A DNA stretch of 63,793 nt from Planctomycetaceae bacterium (GTDB lineage: Bacteria; Planctomycetota; Phycisphaerae; Sedimentisphaerales; Anaerohalosphaeraceae): NCBI GenBank assembly GCA_021372945.1, contig JAJFTK010000032.1, positions 1 to 63,793 of the forward strand, read 5' to 3'. Position numbers and translations under genes: made by a program. The notes below the pieces were generated by a model. The model made no database searches, was not told the origin of the DNA, and worked only from the letters and a program-made list of their open reading frames with translations. Positions 18,069-26,594 of the stretch are shown piece by piece. Each line of letters starts with the position of its first letter. Positions within the stretch are counted from its first letter, which is position 1.

Positions 18069-19769
18069 ATGAAATCTCAATATACATTAAGGTTCACGCT
18101 GGTTTTGCTTCTGGGCGCCGCCGTTGCCGCCGATAGCGTCGTCAAGACGGTTTATGTAGATGGGGCGTATGTCGGCCAGGCCACTGTGCCGGCGGCGCTT
18201 GTGCACGCCTATAACCATCTGCTCATCGGCGCCGAAGGCAATGTCGGATACCGCTATAACGAGTACAGAGGCAAGATCGACGAATTCGCGATCTACAAGG
18301 GGCTTCTCAGCAGCGCACGGATCGCCGCTCACTATAATGCGCTGACCTCCGGCTATGTCGCCGAGGTCACCGCCGACAGACCGCTGCTGTACCTGCGTTT
18401 CGAGGACCCCAACAGTCTCGACGGCAGCCCCGCTGTCAACAGCGGCAGCGTCAATATTGATGGCATCTACATGGAGGATATCATCCTTTCGGCCGGCTAT
18501 GTCGGCAATGCCGCCGAATTCTCCTATGACGGCGAAGAACCGGACTCGGCCGGTGACTGCATCGACGTGCCGGACCTGGACGGCGATTTTTCGCTTCTGG
18601 ATGTCACGATCGAGCTATGGATGCAAAGCAGCGCCGACCCGAATAATTATCCCCGGCTGTTCCAGCATAACGGCAGCTACACGGCCCTGAACAGCTATGG
18701 CCTCTTGATGCCGGACGCCAATTCCATCGCCGTGACCGGCGGCGGCGCGACATCGTACTTTGACGACGCTTCGGCGGTGTGGCTGGCGGATGGCAATTGG
18801 CATCACGTAGTGCTTACCTTCAATTCCACGGTTGACGATATCACGTTCAAGCCCTATCCCGAGGAAGTCATGGACGATGATCCGGTGCTCTACCTGCGAT
18901 TCGAGGAAACAACGCCGGTAGATTCTTCCGTCAATAATTACTGGGTTGCGTACAATACGGACGTGGAGCTGCGCGATTTTGAGACGGCCTGGGGTATCGG
19001 TAATTCGATGTTCATCCCCAATACCGCCGCCAATGCCGTGGCCGCGGGCCCGGCGGCAACCATGCCGAGCGATCTGACGCTCACGGGCAACCAGTACGCA
19101 TTTGCGGATGGCGATATTACATTTGAAATGTGGGTCAACAGCACCGGCATGGATTCCTATGCGACGATCTTTCAGCAAGGCAGAAGCGAAGAGGTCGCGC
19201 CCGGCATCGGCAACAGCGGCGGCTCGCTTCGCATTTTATGCGGCGATGATGGCAATGCAGGCAATGGCCAGAATTGGAGCTACACGGGCGCCGCGACCCC
19301 GCTGGACGGCAAGTGGCACCAGATCGTCGTTGTGTATGACGAGATCGACCCGAATCAGATGACCATTGAATTATACAAGGACGGCGCCCACGTCGAAACA
19401 AAATCGATCACCAGCACGACCGCCAACGCCAAACTGGGCCCCGAACTGAATCATCTTGTCATCGGCGGCATGGGGACCTGTACATCGACAAACGCCGGGA
19501 ACCGTTTCTCGGGGCTGATCGATGAATTTTCAGTTTATGCCGGCATTCTGCCCGCCGAGCGTATCGCAGTTCATTACGCCGCGGGCTTGGCTGCGATGGT
19601 GCCCAAGACGTGCGTCCAGCTGTTATTCAAAGGCGGCGGGCTCAAAGCCGATATCGATAAGGATTGTGACGTCGATTTTGCCGACTTTGCGGCAGTGGCT
19701 TCAACGTGGATGCTCTGCAATGACCCGGCATTGTTCGCCACGGATCCTGACTGTAAGGCTAACTGGTAA
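18069..19769 (+). CDS. Secreted LamG-repeat protein with rearranged modules and dockerin-like tail
   Basis: 566 residues; ATG 18069 with GAGGAG upstream. After the signal peptide (about 1-20) comes only the C-terminal half of a LamG domain (about 22-95: TVYVDGAYVG, IDEFAIYKGLLSSARIAAHY). Then follows the N-terminal half of a second one (about 100-260, YLRFEDPNS to WHHVVLTFNSTVDD), which breaks off into the start of a third (DDDPVLYLRFEE). The third is complete (about 267-507). A dockerin-like F-hand with cysteines (ADIDKDCDVDFADFAAVASTW) ends it. The halves look like pieces of one ancestral tandem array. LamG domains bind glycans or matrix; function here is inferred. Confidence 0.78.
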   Translation: MKSQYTLRFTLVLLLGAAVAADSVVKTVYVDGAYVGQATVPAALVHAYNHLLIGAEGNVGYRYNEYRGKIDEFAIYKGLLSSARIAAHYNALTSGYVAEVTADRPLLYLRFEDPNSLDGSPAVNSGSVNIDGIYMEDIILSAGYVGNAAEFSYDGEEPDSAGDCIDVPDLDGDFSLLDVTIELWMQSSADPNNYPRLFQHNGSYTALNSYGLLMPDANSIAVTGGGATSYFDDASAVWLADGNWHHVVLTFNSTVDDITFKPYPEEVMDDDPVLYLRFEETTPVDSSVNNYWVAYNTDVELRDFETAWGIGNSMFIPNTAANAVAAGPAATMPSDLTLTGNQYAFADGDITFEMWVNSTGMDSYATIFQQGRSEEVAPGIGNSGGSLRILCGDDGNAGNGQNWSYTGAATPLDGKWHQIVVVYDEIDPNQMTIELYKDGAHVETKSITSTTANAKLGPELNHLVIGGMGTCTSTNAGNRFSGLIDEFSVYAGILPAERIAVHYAAGLAAMVPKTCVQLLFKGGGLKADIDKDCDVDFADFAAVASTWMLCNDPALFATDPDCKANW

Positions 19770-19793
19770 GGTGTGTGTGTGTGTGTGTGTGTG
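19770..19793. repeat. (GT)n microsatellite
   Basis: About eleven GT units directly after the stop codon of the rearranged LamG gene and 88 bases before the next secreted-protein gene. Long dinucleotide runs are rare in bacteria and prone to slippage. Confidence 0.95.
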
Positions 19794-19855
19794 ACATGTA
19801 TGTGAATGTAAGCGGTAGAAACAAACCTGCTCCGGCGTACGGGACAGGTAAACCG

Positions 19856-19871
19856 AAAACTTGTTAGGAGG
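19856..19871 (+). promoter_or_regulatory. Shared leader with SD, copy 2
   Basis: AAAACTTGTTAGGAGG, identical to 16723-16738, placed directly before the start at 19880. Confidence 0.6.
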
Positions 19872-19879
19872 ATGTAAAG

Positions 19880-20770
19880 ATGAAGAAACTAAGCAGTATT
19901 ATTTTGGCGGTACTATGCCTGGCGCTGAGCGGTTCAGCGCTGGCGGCCTACCAGGATGTGGTCATGGCGGACAATCCATTATCATTCTGGCGGTTTGAGG
20001 ATGCATCCAGCGCCAATGGCGCAACCGCCCTTGATTCGGCCACTCGTGCCTACAAGAACGGCACCTATATCAACAATGGCACCGGCGTGGCCGATATCGC
20101 CCTGGTGGCGGGCAAAGTTGGCCAGGCGGCCCAGTTGAATGGGTCCGGCAGCGGCGGCGCGGGCAACTGCATTGACATCTGGGACGGCAATGCGCAAGCG
20201 CCCTATTCGCTGTCCAAGGACAGCTTCGGCAATCCGCTTCAGACCATCACTCTGGAAGCGTGGATTCAAAGCAGCAGCGCATCCAACTATCCGCGTATCA
20301 TGCAGCACAACGGCGCCTACAATGTTCTCAGCAGCTACGGAATCGGCGCCCATGACAGCGGCTACGTCACCATGATCGGCAGCGGCCAAACCTGGTACAC
20401 CGGCACCACCAACGTCTTCGACGGCGCCTGGCACCACATCGTCGTGACTTACAACCCGGTTTTGGATGATGACGACGGCATTGACGATCTGTACGAGTAT
20501 GTCTATATCGACGGCGTCGGCAAATGGGGCAACACCATCGAAGACGGCGCGCTGGCCCTCAACTATGACCGCCTCACGCTTGGCAGCGAAGGCAACCGCT
20601 GGTACGTGTATAACGGGTTTGTCGGCCTGCTTGACGAAGTGGCCGTCTATGACAGCGTGTTGAGCGCCGAACGCGTCGCTGCGCACTATGCCGAAGGCAT
20701 GGTTCCCGAGCCGGCCACGATGAGTCTGCTCGGTCTTGGCGCGTTGGCCCTGCTTCGCAAAAGAAGCTAA
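19880..20770 (+). CDS. Secreted LamG protein with PEP-CTERM tail
   Basis: 296 residues: signal peptide MKKLSSIILAVLCLALSGSALA, one complete LamG domain (about 25-265: SFWRFEDASSANG, TLEAWIQSSSASNYPRI, WHHIVVTYNP, GLLDEVAVYDSVLSAERVAAHY) and a PEP-CTERM tail (VPEPATMSLLGLGALALLRKR). It is the intact counterpart of the LamG modules in the preceding gene and shows what those lack. Exported and probably retained in the envelope. Strong SD AGGAGG; terminator downstream. Confidence 0.85.
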   Translation: MKKLSSIILAVLCLALSGSALAAYQDVVMADNPLSFWRFEDASSANGATALDSATRAYKNGTYINNGTGVADIALVAGKVGQAAQLNGSGSGGAGNCIDIWDGNAQAPYSLSKDSFGNPLQTITLEAWIQSSSASNYPRIMQHNGAYNVLSSYGIGAHDSGYVTMIGSGQTWYTGTTNVFDGAWHHIVVTYNPVLDDDDGIDDLYEYVYIDGVGKWGNTIEDGALALNYDRLTLGSEGNRWYVYNGFVGLLDEVAVYDSVLSAERVAAHYAEGMVPEPATMSLLGLGALALLRKRS

Positions 20771-20807
20771 GCTCTCTCTGAAAAGTTAAACAACGTTGTA
20801 GAACTTG

Positions 20808-20840
20808 ACGGCGGCCCGGTTCGCCGCGGACCGCCGTTTT
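20808..20840 (+). terminator. Terminator after the LamG/PEP-CTERM gene
   Basis: ACGGCGG (20808-20814) pairs with CCGCCGT (20831-20837), with a short GC-rich inner region, followed by TTT. Confidence 0.65.
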
Positions 20841-20901
20841 GGACTTGCGTCCAGGGAATTGGCGTAAAATATCCCGAATCGTTAAGACAGGAATACGGAT
20901 C

Positions 20902-21672
20902 ATGAAAAGGAAGGCGTTCACCTTAATCGAGCTGCTGGTCGTTATCGCGATCATCGCGCTATTGCTGTCCATCATCATGCCCTCGCTGCGTAAGGCCAAG
21001 GAAGCCGCCCAGCGCATCGTCTGCTTAAATAATTATAAATCCGTTGGGACGGCCAACGGCATCTATGCCAACGAGCACAAGGGCTGGTTCGTCGCGATCT
21101 ACTATCAGAAACCTGACACCTCATACGTACAGTGGATGGCGAATAAGGACTATCGCTCCTATCTCGACATGGATAATATGAAGGACAGCGCCGTGGATAG
21201 CGATTTCAACCTGCCCGACAAGCTGCTTTGCCCCTCCGACCGCGTCAGCAGAGATATCGCCAACGCCGGCGCCGGCGGTGTTTTAACCAGTATCGGGGCC
21301 AATCTGACCGAGTGGACCAGGAATGGCTGGCTCACCGGTCCTTACGCCGGCTATAAAGCGGCTGCGGTCAAAGGGCCCGGCACCAAGCTGGCGTTCTCCG
21401 ATACGGTCGATTGGTGGATCACCTGGGGCGGCGCAGACTATGTGATTGGATGGGACAAACTCGGCCAGGTCTCGCTGCAGCAGTACAAGGACGCCACACC
21501 GCCCGTTCACGGCCCCGTGCTCTATCGGCACAACGAAGGCGCCAACATCGGCTTTTATGATGGCCATGCCGATTACATGAAGAAGACCGACATGTACATT
21601 GACGACGATTACCGGGCCACCCCGCGCCGCCCCGGCATGTGGGTGGTTGACTATAACGCCTATAACAAATGA
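20902..21672 (+). CDS. Prepilin-type protein with H-X9-DG motif
   Basis: 256 residues from ATG 20902. [20 protein letters not shown] is a prepilin peptidase signal with assembly helix. The C-terminal [12 protein letters not shown] fits the H-X9-DG signature exactly (nine residues between H and DG). It resembles the pseudopilin at 9544, and the two bracket the block of secreted DNRLRE/LamG proteins. Upstream codons from 20839 overlap the terminator and are not taken as coding. Likely a minor pilin or secretion pseudopilin; role not known. Confidence 0.87.
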   Translation: MKRKAFTLIELLVVIAIIALLLSIIMPSLRKAKEAAQRIVCLNNYKSVGTANGIYANEHKGWFVAIYYQKPDTSYVQWMANKDYRSYLDMDNMKDSAVDSDFNLPDKLLCPSDRVSRDIANAGAGGVLTSIGANLTEWTRNGWLTGPYAGYKAAAVKGPGTKLAFSDTVDWWITWGGADYVIGWDKLGQVSLQQYKDATPPVHGPVLYRHNEGANIGFYDGHADYMKKTDMYIDDDYRATPRRPGMWVVDYNAYNK

Positions 21673-21760
21673 TCCACGACTCTTAAACCCAAGTTGGATC
21701 ATCCGGCCTGCATGTCGTCTTAAAGACAGCCGCGCCGCCATGCGGATTAAGGAACTACGG

Positions 21761-23839
21761 ATGCGTTTTCGCCATACGCTGCTTTATCATTCTTTGATCC
21801 TTCTCTGCTTGTCAGCCGACCTGATGGCCGAAGACGGATACCGCCTTTGGCTGCGCTATGACAAAGTCTCCGATCCTGTGATGCTTGAGCAATACCGCTC
21901 GCGGATCACGCACCTCGTTCTTGAAGATCCAAATGCCCCTTGGCCGCTGAAAGAAGAACTGCGGACCGGCTTGTCGGCCCTGCTGGATAAGCCCGTTCCG
22001 ATTACATCCAACGCTGCGCAGAGCGGCTGCCTCGTTGTCGGTACGCCCGCTGACTCGCCTTTGATCGCCGCCCTGCTCGAGCAGCAGGAACTCGAGCCGC
22101 TGCCAGACGAAGGCTTTTGCATCCGCTCGATGAAAAAAGACGGCCGCTCGCTGATCATTGTGGCCGCCAATGAACCGGCGGGCGTTCTATACGGCGCGTT
22201 TCATCTGCTTCGTCTCATGCAGACGCAGCAGCCGATTGAAAATCTGTCCATTCTGCAGCGCCCGCGCATTGGGCGACGTCTGATGGACCACTGGGACAAC
22301 CTGGACGGCACGATCGAACGCGGCTACGCGGGCCGCAGCATCTGGAACTGGCCGGACCTGCCCGGCAAGGTCAACCCGCGCATCAAAGACTACGCCCGCG
22401 CCAATGCCTCCATCGGCGTCAACGGCATCGTTTTGAACAACGTCAACAGCCGAGCCGAGATCCTCACGCAAGAGTATCTGGCAAAGACGGCCGCTGTCGC
22501 CGACGTCCTGCGGCCCTGGGGCATCAAGGTCTATCTGAGCATCAAATGGACCTCGCCGATGGAACTCGACAAACTCTCCACGGCCGATCCGCTCGATGCC
22601 GCCGTTCGTACATGGTGGCAAACAAAGGCAAAAGAGATTTATACGCTCATTCCCGATTTCGGCGGCTTTCTCGTCAAGGCCTATTCTGAAGGCCAGCCCG
22701 GCCCGCAGCAATACGGCCGCACGCACGCCGACGGCGCCAACATGCTGGCCGAGGCGCTCAAGCCCTACGGCGGCATTGTCATGTGGCGGGCCTTTGTGTA
22801 CGATCTGTCCATCGATGCCGACCGCGCCAAGTGCGCGTACCTCGAATTCACACCGCTCGACGGCAAGTTCGCAGCCAATGCCTTCGTTCAGGTCAAGAAC
22901 GGTCCCATTGACTTTCAGCCGCGAGAACCCTTCAACCCGCTCTTCGGCGCGATGCCGCAAACGCCGCTCATGATGGAGCTTCAGATCACACAGGAATACA
23001 CCGGCCAGGCAATGCATCTGGTGTATCTTGCGCCGCAGTGGAAAGAAGTGCTGGACTCAGACACGTATGCCAAAGGCCCCGGCACAACCGTCGCGCGCAT
23101 CATCGACGGCTCCGCCGAAGGACATTGCATCAGCGGCATCGCCGGCGTCAGCGGCATCGGCGACGACCGCAACTGGACCGGCCACCACTTCTCACAGGCC
23201 AACTGGTACGCCTTCGGGCGGCTCGCCTGGGACCCATCACTATCGAGTGAGCAGATCGCCGATGAGTGGATCCGCATGACCTGGTCCAATGACCCGCGCG
23301 TTGTGCAGACGATTGGCAGCATGATGGCCGGCTCCTGGGAGGCCTGCGTGGATTACATGACCCCGCTGGGCCTGCACCATCTGATGGCCGAGGGCCACCA
23401 TTACGGCCCGCAGCCCGACTACGTGCATTCCGCGCGGCACGACTGGAGTTCGACCTATTACCACAAGGCCGACCGCGCCGGCATCGGCTTTGATCGCAGC
23501 CAAACCGGCTCCGGCGCGGTCCTGCAGTACAAGCCGCCGCTTCAGCAATTGTGGGGCTCGGTCGAAACGTGCCCGCCGGAACTGCTGCTGTGGTTTCATC
23601 ATGTTCCGTGGGATCACCGTTTGCAGAACGGTCAGACCGTCTGGCAGGAATTGCAGAACCGTTACAGCCGGGGCGCCGCGTATGTGGACGGCATGCGCAA
23701 CGAATGGCTCGCTTTGAAAAACGATATCGACGCCGAACGCTTCGAACACGTGAAGAATCGGCTCGACGAACAATATAACAATGCAGTGCAGTGGCGCAAC
23801 GTCTGCCCGGCATACTTCGGACAATTTGCGCAAGATTAG
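21761..23839 (+). CDS. Alpha-glucuronidase (GH67), exported
   Basis: 692 residues. ATG 21761 was chosen because AAGGAA lies six bases upstream and the protein then opens with a signal peptide (MRFRHTLLYHSLILLCLSADLMA). GH67 enzymes release 4-O-methyl-glucuronic acid from the non-reducing end of xylo-oligosaccharides. The expected catalytic residues are visible: general acid E310 in YSEGQPGP, and D367 (LDGKF) with E389 (FQPREP). The length is normal for the family. Many GH67 enzymes are cytoplasmic, so the signal peptide is notable. First gene of a xylan cluster on the same strand. Confidence 0.93.
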   Translation: MRFRHTLLYHSLILLCLSADLMAEDGYRLWLRYDKVSDPVMLEQYRSRITHLVLEDPNAPWPLKEELRTGLSALLDKPVPITSNAAQSGCLVVGTPADSPLIAALLEQQELEPLPDEGFCIRSMKKDGRSLIIVAANEPAGVLYGAFHLLRLMQTQQPIENLSILQRPRIGRRLMDHWDNLDGTIERGYAGRSIWNWPDLPGKVNPRIKDYARANASIGVNGIVLNNVNSRAEILTQEYLAKTAAVADVLRPWGIKVYLSIKWTSPMELDKLSTADPLDAAVRTWWQTKAKEIYTLIPDFGGFLVKAYSEGQPGPQQYGRTHADGANMLAEALKPYGGIVMWRAFVYDLSIDADRAKCAYLEFTPLDGKFAANAFVQVKNGPIDFQPREPFNPLFGAMPQTPLMMELQITQEYTGQAMHLVYLAPQWKEVLDSDTYAKGPGTTVARIIDGSAEGHCISGIAGVSGIGDDRNWTGHHFSQANWYAFGRLAWDPSLSSEQIADEWIRMTWSNDPRVVQTIGSMMAGSWEACVDYMTPLGLHHLMAEGHHYGPQPDYVHSARHDWSSTYYHKADRAGIGFDRSQTGSGAVLQYKPPLQQLWGSVETCPPELLLWFHHVPWDHRLQNGQTVWQELQNRYSRGAAYVDGMRNEWLALKNDIDAERFEHVKNRLDEQYNNAVQWRNVCPAYFGQFAQD

Positions 23840-23909
23840 AATTTCAACAACGGCAATAAAGGCTATAATGAAAACCAAAACAGCAGTCACTCTCAAAGCA
23901 GGAGGCTTT

Positions 23910-25346
23910 ATGGCCAGCGACATTCAACGGCTTTCTGTCAAAGAAAAAATCGGCTACAGCCTGGGCGACAGCGCCGCCAATTTTATCTTCCAGACCATGA
24001 TGATCCTGCAGATGAGTTTCTATACCGATACCTTCGGCATTTCCGCCGCGGAGGCGGGCTGGCTGCTGCTGGTGGCCCGCGTCTGGGATGCCTTCTTCGA
24101 CCCGATGATGGGCGTGATCGCCGACCGCACCAAGAGCCGCTGGGGCAAGTTCCGCCCGTGGATCCTCTGGACGGCCATACCCTTCGGCATCATGGGCTTT
24201 TTGACGTTCTCCACGCCGGCGCTGGGCCACACCGGCAAGCTCATTTATGCCTACGTCACCTATATCGTCCTGATGACCGTTTACTCGGCCAACAATCTGC
24301 CCTACTCGGCCCTCAGCGGCGTCATGACCGGCGACGTTGTCGAACGCACCAGCCTTTCGTCGTATCGCTTTACCTTCGCGATGCTGGCGGCGCTGGCCAT
24401 CCAGGGCATGGCCCTGCCGATGGTCAAGTACTTCGGCAAAGGGGACAACGCACTGGGCTATCAGTGGACGATGGGCATCTTCTGCACCCTGGCGGTCGTG
24501 TTCTTTGTCATCACGTTCCTGGCCACCAAAGAACGCATCAAACCCGATCCGTCGCAAAAGACTTCCATCATGCAGGACTTTGCGGACCTGCTCAGGAACG
24601 GTCCATGGATCACGATGTTCCTGTTGACCATCGCCATCTTCATCACGCTGGCCATGCGCGGCGGCGACATGATCTATTTCTTCAAGTACTACATGGACCC
24701 GGCAGTCATGACCTCGCTGCTTGACAAGATCGGCCTGGCGGGCGCCGAACGCGACGCCGATACCATTGCAGGCCGCGTGTTCAGTCTCTTTAACGTTTGC
24801 GGTCTGGTTACCACGTTGATCGGCATCGGCTTCTCCAAATCGCTGGCGATGCGCTACGGCAAACGCAACGTCTTCATTGTCGGACTGACCCTCACGACGG
24901 TCTTGTGGGTATTCTTCATTTTCATCCCGCCGGCGGGCGTCTTGGCCGCCATCATTCTGCAGGCTGTTTCGCAGCTTGCCTACGGCGTCACTGTCCCGCT
25001 GCTGTGGGCCATGATGGGCGACGTGGCCGATTACTCCGAATGGAAGACAGGCCGCCGCGCTACGGGCGTGGTCTTTGCCGCGATCGTCTTTGGCCTCAAG
25101 GCCGGACTTGGCTTTGGCGGCGCGATCGGCGGCTGGATCCTGGCGCACTACGGCTACATCGCCAACGTGCAGCAGACCGAACGTGCCCTGCTGGGCATCC
25201 GCCTGACCGCCAGCATCTTTCCGGCGATCCCGTTCGCGATCGGTGTCGTGCTTTTGTTCTTTTATGCCATCAATCGTTCGATCGAATTCAAAATGCAGGA
25301 TGAACTAACCGCGCGGCGCAAACAGTACGCCGCGGCACAATCATAA
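23910..25346 (+). CDS. GPH-family sugar:cation symporter (xyloside transporter type)
   Basis: 478 residues with about 12 membrane helices. ATG 23910 has AGGAGG at 23900-23905. The start LSVKEKIGYSLGDSAANFIFQ and the loop DRTKSRWGKFRPWILW are typical of the glycoside-pentoside-hexuronide:cation symporters (MelB/XynP type). It probably imports xylo-oligosaccharides or glucuronoxylo-oligosaccharides released by the neighbouring GH67 and GH10. The gene is 70 bp after GH67 and 10 bp before GH10, which supports one operon. Confidence 0.9.
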   Translation: MASDIQRLSVKEKIGYSLGDSAANFIFQTMMILQMSFYTDTFGISAAEAGWLLLVARVWDAFFDPMMGVIADRTKSRWGKFRPWILWTAIPFGIMGFLTFSTPALGHTGKLIYAYVTYIVLMTVYSANNLPYSALSGVMTGDVVERTSLSSYRFTFAMLAALAIQGMALPMVKYFGKGDNALGYQWTMGIFCTLAVVFFVITFLATKERIKPDPSQKTSIMQDFADLLRNGPWITMFLLTIAIFITLAMRGGDMIYFFKYYMDPAVMTSLLDKIGLAGAERDADTIAGRVFSLFNVCGLVTTLIGIGFSKSLAMRYGKRNVFIVGLTLTTVLWVFFIFIPPAGVLAAIILQAVSQLAYGVTVPLLWAMMGDVADYSEWKTGRRATGVVFAAIVFGLKAGLGFGGAIGGWILAHYGYIANVQQTERALLGIRLTASIFPAIPFAIGVVLLFFYAINRSIEFKMQDELTARRKQYAAAQS

Positions 25347-25356
25347 GGAGAAAGCA

Positions 25357-26475
25357 ATGAGATCATCGGGCCTTTATGCAAGTTTGCTGCTGGTAACTTT
25401 TGCGTTTTGTTTTGCCGCCGAACAGCCGGCGCTCAAGGATGTCTTTGCCGATCAGTTTCTTATCGGCGCCGCGGTCAACGATCACCAGATGCAGGGCCGC
25501 GCCCCCGAGGAGACAGCGCTAGTCGTTCGGCAATTCAATACGATCACGCCGGAAAACGTGCTCAAGTGGGAGGCCGTCCATCCGCAGCCCGATAAGTACG
25601 ACTTTGCCGCCGCCGACCGCTTCGTCGAGTTCGGCGAAAAGAACGATATGTTCATCGTCGGCCACACCCTCGTTTGGCACAGCCAGACGCCCCGGTGGGT
25701 CTTTGAAGACGCCGACGGCAAACCGCTCACCCGCGACGCCCTGCTGGCCCGCCTCAAGGACCACATCGCCACCATTATGGGCCGCTACAAGGGACGCATC
25801 GGCGGCTGGGACGTCGTCAATGAGGCCGTCGAAGATGACGGCAGCCTTCGCAAGACCAAGTGGCTCGACGGCATCGGCGATGACTATATCGCCAAGGCCT
25901 TCGAATTTGCCCGCCAGGCCGACCCCGACGCCAAGCTCTATTACAATGACTATAACATGTACAAGCTCGAGCACGCCAAAGGCGTCGCCAAACTTATCCG
26001 GTCGCTGCAGGAAAAAGGCATTCGCGTCGACGGCATCGGCATCCAGGGGCACTGGGGCCTCGACTATCCCTCGATGGATGAACTCAATGCCGCGCTGGCG
26101 GTCTTTGCAGAACTTAAGGTCCCGCTGATGATCACCGAAATGGATATCACGGTCCTGCCCAGCGCCTCGCGGAACCGCGGCGCCGACATTAGCCAGAGCG
26201 CCGAGCTTCGTAAGGAACTCAACCCTTACTCCGACGGCCTGCCGGAAGAGATGCAGCAAAAGCTGGCCGCGCGTTACGGCGAGCTTTTCAAGGTACTCGT
26301 TCAGCACGCCGATCTCTTCGAACGTGTCACGTTTTGGGGCGTGCAGGACGGCAACTCCTGGCGCAACAACTGGCCGGTCAGGGGCCGCACCGATTACCCG
26401 CTGCTGTTTGACCGCCAGTGCAAACCAAAGCCCGCCTTCGACGCCGTAGTCAAGGCCGCCCAGGAAAGAAAATAA
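25357..26475 (+). CDS. Endo-1,4-beta-xylanase (GH10), secreted
   Basis: 372 residues: signal peptide (about 1-21) and one GH10 barrel without accessory modules. The acid/base is E156 in WDVVNEAVED and the nucleophile E261 in ITEMDITV; the substrate-site segments HTLVWHSQTPRWVF and WGVQDGNSW are present. It cleaves internal bonds of xylan. SD AAGGAG. Placed between the sugar symporter and GH43. Confidence 0.95.
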   Translation: MRSSGLYASLLLVTFAFCFAAEQPALKDVFADQFLIGAAVNDHQMQGRAPEETALVVRQFNTITPENVLKWEAVHPQPDKYDFAAADRFVEFGEKNDMFIVGHTLVWHSQTPRWVFEDADGKPLTRDALLARLKDHIATIMGRYKGRIGGWDVVNEAVEDDGSLRKTKWLDGIGDDYIAKAFEFARQADPDAKLYYNDYNMYKLEHAKGVAKLIRSLQEKGIRVDGIGIQGHWGLDYPSMDELNAALAVFAELKVPLMITEMDITVLPSASRNRGADISQSAELRKELNPYSDGLPEEMQQKLAARYGELFKVLVQHADLFERVTFWGVQDGNSWRNNWPVRGRTDYPLLFDRQCKPKPAFDAVVKAAQERK

Positions 26476-26504
26476 AGAATTGCCCGGGCGAATATATCCT
26501 GGCA

Positions 26505-26586
26505 GACCCGAAGGGTCGTAAGTGAATTAGCCGGAGGCGTGAGCCTCCGGTAAATAACGCAAATAAACTGTTAGCCCCGAAAGGGC
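26505..26586 (+). repeat. Two-hairpin element, copy A, plus third hairpin over the GH43 start region
   Basis: Hairpin 1 GACCCGAAGGGTC (26505-26517), a 13-nt spacer, and hairpin 2 CCGGAGGC-GTGA-GCCTCCGG (26531-26550) fit the family seen at 30613, 46541 and 61770. A third hairpin GCCC-CGAAA-GGGC (26574-26586) ends nine bases before the GH43 start and holds its SD-like AGGG. Confidence 0.8.
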
Positions 26587-26594
26587 GAAAGACA

